Shown one piece after another: positions 14,082 to 22,197 of a stretch of 33,322 nt of DNA; the first letter of the stretch is position 1; the number at the start of each line of letters is the position of its first letter. The DNA comes from a virus: positions 1-33,322 of the IMG/VR virus record IMGVR_UViG_3300030098_004527; one strand, 5' to 3'. The position numbers and the translations under genes are program-made. Below the pieces are notes generated by a model. The model saw nothing but the letters and a program-made list of their open reading frames with translations. It was not told the DNA's origin and searched no databases.

Positions 14082-14745
14082 AAACTATACATGGTCTTAT
14101 TCAGCGTTGAGTTTATTTAAACAATGCCCAAAAAAATATTACCATTTAAAAGTAGTAAAAGATGTTAAAGAGCCTATGAGCACGGCTTTAGTTTTTGGTA
14201 ATAGAGTTCACGAAGCAGCCGAGGTTTACGTTAAGGATAATAAAAAATTACCAGAAGAGTTAACGTATATAGGAGGTATGTTAGATAAATTACGACATAT
14301 AGACGGAGATAAGTTATGTGAGTACCGTATGGGATTGACTAAAGATTTAGACCCTTGTGGGTTTTTTGATGACAACGTTTGGTGGAGAGGTATTGCTGAC
14401 CTTATAATTTTAAGTGACAGTAAAGCTTATTTGGTGGACTACAAGACCGGTAAAAGTAGTAGATACGCAGATATTAAACAATTGGAGATTTTATCTTTAG
14501 CTATGTTTAAGCATTTCCCTAAAATAAAAAAAGTTAAAGCCGGGTTATTATTTGTTATATCAAAAGACTTTATCAAAGCAAACTACAAAAAAGAGGATCA
14601 AGAGATTAATTGGCAGTATTGGTTAGATAACACTAAATATTTAGAAGATTCTATAAAATCTAATGTCTGGAACGCTAAACCAAATTTTACTTGTAAAAAT
14701 TATTGTGCAGTGTTAAGTTGTCCTCATAATGGTAGAGGAGATTAA
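14068..14745 (+). CDS. RecB/Cas4-like PD-(D/E)XK nuclease with four conserved-type cysteines
   Basis: This is a 225-residue nuclease of the PDDEXK_1 type. WSYSALSLFKQCPKKYY is the usual N-terminal signature. GNRVHEA provides H48, WRGIADLI provides D111, and VDYKTG provides D124 and K126, followed by QLEILSLAMF with Q138. Cys20 near the N-terminus plus Cys209, 213 and 218 at the C-terminus fit the arrangement seen in AddB/Cas4 iron-sulfur nucleases, though the spacing (CX3CX4C) is its own. It probably processes DNA ends during recombination or packaging preparation. It overlaps the polymerase gene by 14 bases. Confidence 0.86.
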   Translation: MGTLKNYTWSYSALSLFKQCPKKYYHLKVVKDVKEPMSTALVFGNRVHEAAEVYVKDNKKLPEELTYIGGMLDKLRHIDGDKLCEYRMGLTKDLDPCGFFDDNVWWRGIADLIILSDSKAYLVDYKTGKSSRYADIKQLEILSLAMFKHFPKIKKVKAGLLFVISKDFIKANYKKEDQEINWQYWLDNTKYLEDSIKSNVWNAKPNFTCKNYCAVLSCPHNGRGD

Positions 14746-14747
14746 AA

Positions 14748-15017
14748 ATGCCTTATGTAAATAAAAAACGACCCTACAAAAAAGAATATAAGCAACAAAA
14801 AGAACGTGGGGAGCATAAAAATAGAATGGAGCGGCAACGTGCCCGTAGAAAATTAGATAAAACAAAACCCGATAAAAATAAAAACGGTAAAGCAGATGTT
14901 AGAGAAGGGAAAGATGTATCTCATAAAAAACCGTTGAGTAGAGGGGGTACTAACAAAGACGGATACACAATAGAATCAAAAAAGAAAAATAGAAGTAGAA
15001 ATTATAAAAAAAAGTAG
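14748..15017 (+). CDS. Very basic HNH-like protein
   Basis: This is an 89-residue protein with over 40% Lys and Arg. A long basic N-terminus precedes DVSHKKPLSRGGTNKDGYTI and a final KKKNRSRNYKKK. SHKKPLSRGGTN followed by N is the core of the HNH/treble-clef pattern (DH..PL..GG.N...N), but the usual Asp before the first His is Ser and the Cys pairs are missing. It may be a reduced HNH nuclease or simply a DNA-binding relative. GAGGAGATTAAAA precedes ATG 14748. It sits between the RecB-like nuclease and the helicase. Confidence 0.68.
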   Translation: MPYVNKKRPYKKEYKQQKERGEHKNRMERQRARRKLDKTKPDKNKNGKADVREGKDVSHKKPLSRGGTNKDGYTIESKKKNRSRNYKKK

Positions 15018-15067
15018 TAGAATAAAGACTGACTAAGTAAAAAATTTAAAACGTTACTTTGGTCTGT

Positions 15068-15089
15068 ACGTGTATTAAACGTGTTTTAA
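15068..15089 (+). repeat. 11-bp tandem repeat upstream of the helicase gene
   Basis: ACGTGTATTAA (15068-15078) is followed directly by ACGTGTTTTAA (15079-15089), 10 of 11 identical. The period is about one helical turn, so the unit repeats on the same DNA face. It lies in the 84-base gap before the SNF2 gene, just ahead of its AAAAAGGAGAG site. No convincing -35/-10 pair is seen in this gap. A regulator site is possible. Confidence 0.4.
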
Positions 15090-15101
15090 AAAGGAGAGTA
15101 T

Positions 15102-16649
15102 ATGCAAATTATCGAAGACAAAGCTTTACTGCTGAAGGTACGTCAGCCGGAAAAAATTACTACAGTAATACCCAAAAGTAAATCTGTCTCTTCCCATGAA
15201 GTTGTTGTTAACTGGGGTTTAGAAGAGGCTCAAGTTTTAAAAAACTTAAATATAAAGAACGTACCAAGTCCAATATATTCTAAATACAAATGGGGTGGGA
15301 GATATAAACCATTTGAACATCAAAAAGAAACATCATCCTTTCTTACTTTAAATCGCCGAGCTTTTGTATTTAACGAACAAGGCACAGGTAAAACTGCAAG
15401 TGTAATATGGGCAGCCGATTACTTAATGAAACTAGGACGTATAAAAAAGGTTCTGGTGCTATGTCCTTTATCTATTATGCAGTCGGCTTGGCAAGCTGAT
15501 TTATTTAAATTTGCCGTTCATAGAACAGTGGGTATAGCGCACAGTTATTCACGAGAAAAAAGAATTGACGTGGTTAATTCTGATGTTGAGTTTGTGATTT
15601 GTAATTATGATGGACTACAAATTATACGAGATGCAGTAAACGAAAACGAATTTGATCTAGTAGTTGTTGATGAAGCTAACGCTTATAAAACGGTTACTAC
15701 TAAACGATGGAAGATACTAAATTCTATAATAAAACCTCATACATGGGTTTGGATGTTAACTGGCACACCTGCCTCACAATCACCTACAGACGCTTATGGT
15801 TTAGCTAAAATTATTAATCCTAGTGGTGTACCAAAATATTTTGGGTCATTTAAAGACATGGTGATGTATAAAGTTTCAGAATTTATATGGCTTCCTAAAG
15901 ATAAAGCAGAAGACGTTGTACACAAAGCACTACAACCTGCTATTCGTTTTACAAAAGAGGAGTGTTTAGATTTACCAGAAATGACATACACAACAAGACA
16001 AGTACCTCTTACAAAACAACAAAATACATTCTACGAAAAAATAAGAAAAGATATGTTAACCATTGCAGCCGGAGAAGAGATAACAACCGTTAACGCTGCG
16101 GCTAACCTAAATAAACTACTACAATTAAGTTGTGGTGCCGTCTACACAGATAACGGTGAAACAGTTGAATTTGATGTATCTAACCGATTACGAGAATTAA
16201 CACAAGTTATTGATGAAGCAAGCCATAAAGTTATCGTGTTTGCGCCTTACCGACACGCTATAAATCTTATTGAGGACTATTTACTTAAAAATAAATATAC
16301 GTGTGATGTGATACACGGAGGGGTTTCTGTTCATGCAAGAACCGATATCTTTAATAGATTCCAAACAACAAAAGACCCACAAATTTTAGTCATACAACCT
16401 CAAGCTGCATCGCATGGAGTAACTCTTCATGCTGCTAATGTGGTGGTATACTGGTCAGCCGTTATGTCTGTAGAAACTTACTTACAGGCAAACGCAAGAG
16501 TGCATCGAGCCGGGCAGAAAAACCCTTGCACAGTAGTTCATTTACAAGGCTCAAACGTAGAGAAGAAAATGTATAAAATGCTTCAATCTAAAATAGACGT
16601 TCATAATAAATTGATTGATTTATACAAAAATATTATTGACAATGTATAA
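15102..16649 (+). CDS. SNF2-type DNA helicase/translocase
   Basis: This is a 515-residue superfamily 2 ATPase. Motif I is NEQGTGKT (91-98), motif II is VVVDEAN (DEAN at 190-193 in place of DEAH), and motif III is LTGTP (220-224). The C-terminal RecA domain has VIVFAPYRH, VIHGG, ILVIQPQAASHG and motif VI QANARVHRAGQ (462-472). Such phage proteins move along duplex DNA and help replication or recombination, often with a VRR-NUC nuclease, present here at 11389. GTTTTAAAAAGGAGAG precedes ATG 15102. Promoter P2 begins inside its last codons. Confidence 0.92.
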   Translation: MQIIEDKALLLKVRQPEKITTVIPKSKSVSSHEVVVNWGLEEAQVLKNLNIKNVPSPIYSKYKWGGRYKPFEHQKETSSFLTLNRRAFVFNEQGTGKTASVIWAADYLMKLGRIKKVLVLCPLSIMQSAWQADLFKFAVHRTVGIAHSYSREKRIDVVNSDVEFVICNYDGLQIIRDAVNENEFDLVVVDEANAYKTVTTKRWKILNSIIKPHTWVWMLTGTPASQSPTDAYGLAKIINPSGVPKYFGSFKDMVMYKVSEFIWLPKDKAEDVVHKALQPAIRFTKEECLDLPEMTYTTRQVPLTKQQNTFYEKIRKDMLTIAAGEEITTVNAAANLNKLLQLSCGAVYTDNGETVEFDVSNRLRELTQVIDEASHKVIVFAPYRHAINLIEDYLLKNKYTCDVIHGGVSVHARTDIFNRFQTTKDPQILVIQPQAASHGVTLHAANVVVYWSAVMSVETYLQANARVHRAGQKNPCTVVHLQGSNVEKKMYKMLQSKIDVHNKLIDLYKNIIDNV

Positions 16650-16664
16650 TAAAGGTTATATTAT
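16636..16664 (+). promoter_or_regulatory. Sigma70-type promoter P2
   Basis: TTGACA (16636-16641), a 17-base spacer and TATTAT (16659-16664) reproduce the boxes and spacing of P1 at 3051, and the first 11 bases (TTGACAATGTA) are identical. The -35 box lies in the last codons of the helicase gene. The predicted start near 16671 leaves about 40 bases before the next gene's GGAGGGAGAG site. It would drive the operon ending with the primase-helicase. Confidence 0.78.
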
Positions 16665-16711
16665 TTAGTATTATTAATTATAAGTATTCTATTAATCGGA
16701 GGGAGAGAACG

Positions 16712-17098
16712 ATGAAAGTAGATAAATTGGTTAAAGTTTACGTAAAAATTCGTGACGAGCGAAAAAAGATTTTAAGCGATTACGAGAAGAGAGATTCTGA
16801 ATTAAAAGAAAGTTTAGAGACTATCGAAGAGGCATTGCTAGAGGTTTGTAAAGATACAGGCGCAGATAGTTTACGTACAGAATTTGGAACAATAACTAGA
16901 CGGGTACAAAAACGTTATAGGACGGCTGACTTTGAGGCGTTTTCTTCGTTTGTTAAAGAAAATGATGCAATAGAATTACTTGAAAAGCGTATCTCTCAAA
17001 ACAACATGTCTACGTTTCTCCAAGAAAACCCAGATAAAATACCTCCCGGATTAATTGTAGATAGTAAATATGCTATCTCTGTTCGTAGAAAGACCTAA
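16712..17098 (+). CDS. Coiled-coil protein of the replication operon
   Basis: This is a 128-residue protein, first after promoter P2, with GGAGGGAGAG before ATG 16712. Residues 1-48 form a charged coiled coil (KIRDERKKILSDYEKRDSEL and following). The second half has FGTITRRVQKRYRTADFEAF and ends IPPGLIVDSKYAISVRRKT, a beta-type tail. Phage Gp157- and Gam-like proteins have a comparable coiled coil plus short C-terminal domain, but identity is not shown. Its place directly before the two SSB-like genes suggests a role with replicating or single-stranded DNA. Confidence 0.72.
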   Translation: MKVDKLVKVYVKIRDERKKILSDYEKRDSELKESLETIEEALLEVCKDTGADSLRTEFGTITRRVQKRYRTADFEAFSSFVKENDAIELLEKRISQNNMSTFLQENPDKIPPGLIVDSKYAISVRRKT

Positions 17099-17794
17099 AT
17101 GAAACGAATCAGTATTAAAAATAATCGGTGGCGATTAATGTCTGATGGGAAAGAGACTAATTGTTTAGAGGGGCATGGATTAAATGTAGTAATTGTTGGG
17201 GCTTCTAAACATATCTCACGAGTTTATTATGAAGGTGAGTATAAAGAAGATAAGTCAAGAACTCCAGACTGTTACTCTATTGATGGTATCAAACCTAGTA
17301 AATTGTCTACTACCCCACAATCAAAGGTTTGTTATGACTGCGAACATAATGTGAAGGGTTCTGGCCCAAATAACAGTAGAGCATGTAAATTCCAACAACG
17401 CATTGCTGTGGTATTAGAGACAGATATTGGTGGGGACGTTTACCAATTAAATATCCCTTCTAGGTCAATTTTTGGTAAGGGCACTTACAAGAAACTACCT
17501 CTTCAAGCGTACTGTAAAAAGATAGCTGAGAATAATGCCCCAATAACTTCTGTTGTTACAGAAATGTATTTAAATTTAGATAACTATGGTGTTCGGATAA
17601 CTTTTAGACCAATACGTATATTGGATAATTCTGAGTTTGATATAGCTTTAAAACAAACAGAATCATTAGCCGTGAGTAAAATAATTTCGGACGCTAATGA
17701 TACCCATACAATTTCTTTAAAAAAGGAGGATATAGACTTACTTAATGAGAATAACTTTACAAATTTAGCTCATGTAATGGGCATGATTAATTAA
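17099..17794 (+). CDS. Cys-cluster replication-operon protein, putative DNA binder
   Basis: This is a 231-residue protein. ATG 17099 comes directly after the previous stop, with no clear ribosome site, so coupling is likely. Residues 58, 78, 81 and 96 are Cys in the pattern DCYSIDG...KVCYDCEHNVKGSG...ACKF, a likely zinc site (CX19CX2CX14C). Beta-rich stretches on both sides (IAVVLETDIGGDVYQLNIPS and YGVRITFRPIRIL) would suit an OB-type fold. With its acidic-tailed neighbour it may form the single-stranded DNA-binding system. That role is inferred from context. Confidence 0.72.
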   Translation: MKRISIKNNRWRLMSDGKETNCLEGHGLNVVIVGASKHISRVYYEGEYKEDKSRTPDCYSIDGIKPSKLSTTPQSKVCYDCEHNVKGSGPNNSRACKFQQRIAVVLETDIGGDVYQLNIPSRSIFGKGTYKKLPLQAYCKKIAENNAPITSVVTEMYLNLDNYGVRITFRPIRILDNSEFDIALKQTESLAVSKIISDANDTHTISLKKEDIDLLNENNFTNLAHVMGMIN

Positions 17795-17817
17795 CAACAA
17801 AAAGGAGATTATTTATT

Positions 17818-18780
17818 ATGTCAAATATCACATTGAAAGATGATTACGACAGTCTTGCAGAAGCTTTAGGTATGACTTCTGATAAGGTTTCAGAAAAGCA
17901 AAGTGGGTTACGCCTACCACGACTAAAGATTATTAAAGAAGGTGTTTTAGGTCAAACTGAAGTTAAGGGTGAAACGAAATCCTATCAAGTAGTTGATCCG
18001 GGGTCTTTTGTCTTGGAGATATCTGAAAATGATTCGACTCGTAAAATTTACGGTAAAGAAGCTAAAATACGTATGTTTATGCAAAGGTTTAAATTTGAGA
18101 GGTATGTGACCGATGATAAAAAGTACGTTAATTCTGTTATGAGCGCAGCTCAATTTACCGAAGATTTACCTGATAGTAATGGCACCATAAACTGTGGTAG
18201 ACCACACAGGGGATATGTGGACGAAAAGACTTATGAAAGTATGAGCAATAGCGATCAGCAGTTGCAAAAGTCTACTAGAAGAGTACGAGTTATTTTAGGT
18301 CTAGTAACGTTTTCTACGGCATTTAATGAGGCAGGTGAAAAAATTGAATTAGATGAACCTACACCTTTTGTTTGGGATATTACAAATAATACTGCTTTTA
18401 AAGTAATGGGTGAAATCATAGGTGAAATGAACGCATCTAAAATTCTTTTACCGAGACGTGAACTTGTTTTTGGGTCTGAACAAAAAGGTGAGGGTGACTA
18501 CAAAACCTATATTCCAAAAGTCACTAGCAAGGACAATAAAGACATAAAGTTTAAGGCTAAAGATCAGGAAAACTTAAATATGTTTTTAGAGTGGATTAAA
18601 CAGACAAACACATGGGTGACAAATCAGGGAGGTAGCACTGAGGAAAACTCAACGAAAACTATAGACGTAAAGCCTACAATAGAAGAGCCAAGAAAAGTTA
18701 GTACTAAAAAAGAAAGTGAACCTGCTGTAAAGGAAAAGGTTACTAAGGTCTTGGATGAATGGGATGACGATGAGGAGTAA
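17818..18780 (+). CDS. Putative single-stranded DNA-binding protein with acidic tail
   Basis: This is a 320-residue protein, ATG 17818 after AAAAAGGAG. The first 260 residues are beta/alpha mixed, with basic and aromatic stretches (RMFMQRFKFERYV, STRRVRVILGLVTF). A flexible Lys/Glu/Thr-rich linker (about 262-308) leads to the acidic end LDEWDDDEE. A basic core, disordered linker and acidic tip is the layout of phage SSBs such as T7 gp2.5 and T4 gp32, where the tip contacts polymerase and helicase. No specific family is recognised, so the SSB call rests on architecture and operon position. Confidence 0.7.
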   Translation: MSNITLKDDYDSLAEALGMTSDKVSEKQSGLRLPRLKIIKEGVLGQTEVKGETKSYQVVDPGSFVLEISENDSTRKIYGKEAKIRMFMQRFKFERYVTDDKKYVNSVMSAAQFTEDLPDSNGTINCGRPHRGYVDEKTYESMSNSDQQLQKSTRRVRVILGLVTFSTAFNEAGEKIELDEPTPFVWDITNNTAFKVMGEIIGEMNASKILLPRRELVFGSEQKGEGDYKTYIPKVTSKDNKDIKFKAKDQENLNMFLEWIKQTNTWVTNQGGSTEENSTKTIDVKPTIEEPRKVSTKKESEPAVKEKVTKVLDEWDDDEE

Positions 18781-18783
18781 CGC

Positions 18784-19017
18784 ATGGCGAAGGGATATTC
18801 TAGGGACTTTATAGAACTTATTCAAAATGCAGATGATAGTTTACTGGGGGTTAAGTTGGGTGGTATTTGTGTTCAAAATGACATCCCAGTAAACGATGTC
18901 GCTGAATTTTTAAAAGTTACTCGTATGACTATTTACAATTGGTTTACAGGTAAAACTAGAGTTCGGGGTCCATATTTAGAAGAAGTAAAAAAGTTAATAA
19001 AAAAATTAGAACAATAA
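18784..19017 (+). CDS. HTH (Xre-like) DNA-binding protein
   Basis: This is a 77-residue protein, ATG 18784 after GATGAGGAGTAACGC. Residues about 32-55 form a helix-turn-helix (PVNDVAEFLKVTRMTIYNWF followed by TGKT), with flanking helices as in small Xre/Cro-type proteins. It lies between the SSB-like and primase-helicase genes. It may bind the replication origin or act as a transcriptional repressor. The inverted repeat at promoter P1 is one candidate site. Confidence 0.75.
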   Translation: MAKGYSRDFIELIQNADDSLLGVKLGGICVQNDIPVNDVAEFLKVTRMTIYNWFTGKTRVRGPYLEEVKKLIKKLEQ

Positions 19018-19033
19018 AATATGAGAAACTTTT

Positions 19034-21916
19034 ATGTTATCAAAAAAAGACTTTTTTTCTTTTGTTCTACCAACAAATGGTTCGTATTGTTTATTTACTT
19101 TGAAAGATGTAGGACAGCCTGAGAAAGTAACCAAACAAATATTTGTAGATACAAAGGAAGAATTAGTATTAAAAACAGATGAATTAATTAAAGACAAATG
19201 GGATATTTATGTAGCTGTTGCAACTTTTAATGGTGATGGTCGCCGTACAAAAGAAAAAGCAAAAGCAATTAAATGTTTTTTTGTAGATATAGATTGTGGA
19301 GAAAAGAAACCTTACAAGACCCAAGAGGAAGGAACATTAGCACTAAAGAAGTTTTGTAAGAAAACAAATCTTTGCAAACCATCTTTAATTATTAATTCAG
19401 GTAATGGGCTGCACGTTTACTGGGTCTTAGAGAATGAAATAGAAACTTCTAAGTGGGTAGGGATTGCTGAATCTTTAAAAAGTTCGTGTATTAGTGAGGG
19501 CTTCTTAGTTGATAATGCAGTAACAGCAAATGCTGCACAGATATTAAGAGTTCCAGAAACTTTAAATTTTAAAAATAACAATGATCCAAAGCCGGTAGAA
19601 GTCTTATTGCATGGAGCTAAATTAAATCTTTCCTCTATGCAGGATTGTTTAAATACAGATATATCTATCTTTGAAGAATTAAAGAACAGAGATTTTTCTA
19701 AACAAATAAATCCTACGTCTCTAACACTTCAAAAAAACTACAAAAATATATTTAAAACAATCTATAAGAAATCCATGCAGGGTGTGGGGTGCGCTCAAAT
19801 AAAATATGCGTATGAGAATCAAGAAACTTTAGCAGAACCTTTGTGGCGAGCCATGTTGTCTATAGCAGAAAGATGTGTAGATAAGGAAACAGCAATAAAA
19901 AAGATGTCTCAAAAGTATCCTAAATACAATATGGAGGAGGCACTTAATAAAGCAAGTTTAACAAAAGGCCCATATACTTGCGCTTGGTATAAAAAAGAAA
20001 ACTCTAAAATATGTGAAGGATGTAAGTTAAAAATAACCTCCCCTATAATCATTGGTAAAGAGGTAATACAAGCATCAGAAGAAGATAATGTCATAGACGT
20101 AATTGAGAACGGTACTGAAAACAAAAAGACTTACAATATACCTGAGTATCCTTTTCCATTTTATCGGGGAAAAGTTGGGGGTATATATAGAAGAGCAGAT
20201 GTACCTAAAAATAGTGATGAAGTAGTTAGAGATGAATTAATCTACCCATATGACTTTTATGTTGTTAAAAGAATCCATGACCCAGAAGATGGGGAAAGTA
20301 TTTTATTACGGTTACATCTACCAAAAGATGGGGTAAGAGAGTTTATAATACCTTTGAGTTCTACACTAGCTAAAGATAAATTTTTATCTTCTATATCATT
20401 TCATGGCATAACCGTACTAGGAAAGAAACAGGATCATCTTATGCAATATATAAATAGATCAGTAGAGAAATTACAAAGCGAAAAGAAAGCAGAGATTGCT
20501 AGACGACAATTTGGTTGGACAGAAGACGATGGTGTTTTTGTTTATGGTGATAAAGAAATTAAAGTTGGTGCAAAAGAACCTATGTATAGCCCTCCTACCA
20601 CGGCTACTCTTATTCTTGTTCCAATGTTTCACGAAAAAGGGGATTTTCACACATGGAAAGATATTATAAACGCTTATGCACATGAAGATAGAATAGGTAA
20701 AGCTTTTGCATTTTTTATGGGTTTTGGTGGCCCTCTTATGAAGTTTGTAGGAGATGGTATGTTAGACGGGCTATTATTTAATTTATTTTCTCCGGGTAGT
20801 GGGGTAGGTAAATCCTCTGTGCTTCATTTAATGAATAGCATTTATGGTAATCCAAAAGCTTTAATATTAAAGTCTAGTGACACACATAACTCTCGTATGC
20901 AAAGGTTAGGCACTATGCAAAACCTAACACCCACAATTGATGAAATAACAAACTTAGATCCAAGATTAATGAGTGATCTGGTATATGACATTACATCTGG
21001 ACGAGGTAAAAATAGAATGGACGCAAGAGTAAATAGAGAAAGACTTAATAAAACTACTTGGTCTATACCTGTGGTATCAACATCTAACACAAGAATTAGA
21101 GATGCTCTTTTATCAATTAAAGCTTTTCCTGACGCTGAATTAATGCGTGTATTAGAAGATAAATTACCCGTTGATAAGTTTGATGATCCTACTTGGTCTA
21201 AAGCACATTTTGGTAGGGTAAGTAAACACTATGGGCATGCTATAAAGCCATATATAGAATATTGTGTGAACAATTTACCAGATGTAATTGCAAGACTTAA
21301 TGAAATAAATGAAAAAATGGATAAAGCTGCTGAAATAAAAAACACAGAAAGGTTTTGGTCAGCAGGCACAGCCGTGGCACTAACAGGAGGTATTATAGCT
21401 AAAGAGTTAGGCCTGCACGACATACCTATACAACCTGTCTTTGATTACGCAGTTAGTCTTGTAAAAAGTAGTCGTAAGAGTAACAAAGATTCTTTAACTG
21501 AATATGGGGAAATATTGGGGGCTTTCTTAAACTCGCATCCTTTAGGTATTACAGTTGTTAATGTTAAAAAAGATAAACGCACTGGGTTAGATATGGGCGC
21601 TATAAAAGAACCTAGAACTTCATGCGTGGCCAGAATAGAAAAAGATGAGAATAGACTATACGTATCTAAATCTATGTATCAACAATATTGTAGTAAAAAC
21701 TTTATAAGTTTTGAGGATTCTTTGTTGGATTATAAGAAAAACGGTTCTTACAGAGGTATAAAAAAGAAAAGAATGTTAGCAGGTACATCCATTGCTAGTG
21801 CATCAAATAGTGTTCGATGCCTTGAGTTTGATACTAAAAAGTTAGATAGTTTTGATTTAGAGGTGTTTACAGATGATAAAGATAATGGGTCTAGCAGTGA
21901 AGATATCTTGGATTGA
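19034..21916 (+). CDS. Primase-helicase: AEP-type primase fused to DUF927-like helicase
   Basis: This is a 960-residue fusion. Residues 1-230 look like an archaeo-eukaryotic-type primase: FFVDID (D85, D87), SGNGLHVYW (H127) and NAAQILRVPETLNFK (168-180). Residues 240-330 form a linker domain ending in a Cys set (C316, C327, C330) with SPI after it. Residues about 380-800 are a P-loop helicase of the DUF927/D5-related kind: Walker A SPGSGVGKSS (586-595), then TIDEITNL, and VVSTSN as sensor. The protein would make RNA or DNA primers and unwind the fork. ATG 19034 has only a GAGAAA-like site. In the third primase motif, PET stands where many relatives have PGT. Confidence 0.88.
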   Translation: MLSKKDFFSFVLPTNGSYCLFTLKDVGQPEKVTKQIFVDTKEELVLKTDELIKDKWDIYVAVATFNGDGRRTKEKAKAIKCFFVDIDCGEKKPYKTQEEGTLALKKFCKKTNLCKPSLIINSGNGLHVYWVLENEIETSKWVGIAESLKSSCISEGFLVDNAVTANAAQILRVPETLNFKNNNDPKPVEVLLHGAKLNLSSMQDCLNTDISIFEELKNRDFSKQINPTSLTLQKNYKNIFKTIYKKSMQGVGCAQIKYAYENQETLAEPLWRAMLSIAERCVDKETAIKKMSQKYPKYNMEEALNKASLTKGPYTCAWYKKENSKICEGCKLKITSPIIIGKEVIQASEEDNVIDVIENGTENKKTYNIPEYPFPFYRGKVGGIYRRADVPKNSDEVVRDELIYPYDFYVVKRIHDPEDGESILLRLHLPKDGVREFIIPLSSTLAKDKFLSSISFHGITVLGKKQDHLMQYINRSVEKLQSEKKAEIARRQFGWTEDDGVFVYGDKEIKVGAKEPMYSPPTTATLILVPMFHEKGDFHTWKDIINAYAHEDRIGKAFAFFMGFGGPLMKFVGDGMLDGLLFNLFSPGSGVGKSSVLHLMNSIYGNPKALILKSSDTHNSRMQRLGTMQNLTPTIDEITNLDPRLMSDLVYDITSGRGKNRMDARVNRERLNKTTWSIPVVSTSNTRIRDALLSIKAFPDAELMRVLEDKLPVDKFDDPTWSKAHFGRVSKHYGHAIKPYIEYCVNNLPDVIARLNEINEKMDKAAEIKNTERFWSAGTAVALTGGIIAKELGLHDIPIQPVFDYAVSLVKSSRKSNKDSLTEYGEILGAFLNSHPLGITVVNVKKDKRTGLDMGAIKEPRTSCVARIEKDENRLYVSKSMYQQYCSKNFISFEDSLLDYKKNGSYRGIKKKRMLAGTSIASASNSVRCLEFDTKKLDSFDLEVFTDDKDNGSSSEDILD

Positions 21917-22073
21917 TTTTAAACCTGATACTTCCATTTTTATCCCCTGTTTAGATATAAACCCCGTAAAAGAATATGTTTTAGCAGAAGCAAATAGGCG
22001 TAAATATGACGTAATATGCAAACAAGTGGTGGAGAAGAACAAATATGGGTTGCGATGTTGGAGAGTAAAATGA
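21897..22073 (+). CDS. Small hypothetical protein at the end of the replication operon
   Basis: The start is uncertain. GTG 21897 gives 58 residues (MKISWIDFKPDTSIFIPCLD and onward), overlapping the primase-helicase end by 20 bases; ATG 21873 or 21885 would add 4 to 8 residues. No good ribosome site is seen. The protein reads as real: a beta start, then NPVKEYVLAEANRRKYDV and a basic end YGLRCWRVK. Three Cys are present. It is the last plus-strand gene, directly before the terminators. Confidence 0.55.
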   Translation: MKISWIDFKPDTSIFIPCLDINPVKEYVLAEANRRKYDVICKQVVEKNKYGLRCWRVK

Positions 22074-22080
22074 TAACATT

Positions 22081-22119
22081 GGGTGTAATTTACTCATTTT
22101 AAATTACCCTGACTTTTTT
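22081..22119 (+). terminator. First plus-strand terminator
   Basis: GGGT-GT-AATTT (22081-22091) pairs with AAATTACCC (22101-22109) apart from a 2-base bulge, with a 9-base loop. After TGAC comes TTTTTT (22114-22119). It sits 8 bases after the last plus-strand stop. The bulge and the 4-base gap make it weaker than the next one. Confidence 0.5.
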
Positions 22120-22160
22120 GTGGTTTGACTCTCCTTCCCAAATGATAAAAAAGTCTACTT

Positions 22161-22197
22161 GCCCTTGGTGGTTGGACATACCATCAAGGGCTTTTTT
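22161..22197 (+). terminator. Strong intrinsic terminator between converging operons
   Basis: GCCCTTGGTGG (22161-22171) pairs with CCATCAAGGGC (22181-22191) over 11 pairs with one G-T, around a 9-base loop. Six T follow (22192-22197). The T run contains the stop codon of the minus-strand gene. On the minus strand the same hairpin is followed by six T only after 8 bases, so it may also stop transcription from that side, less efficiently. Confidence 0.85.
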
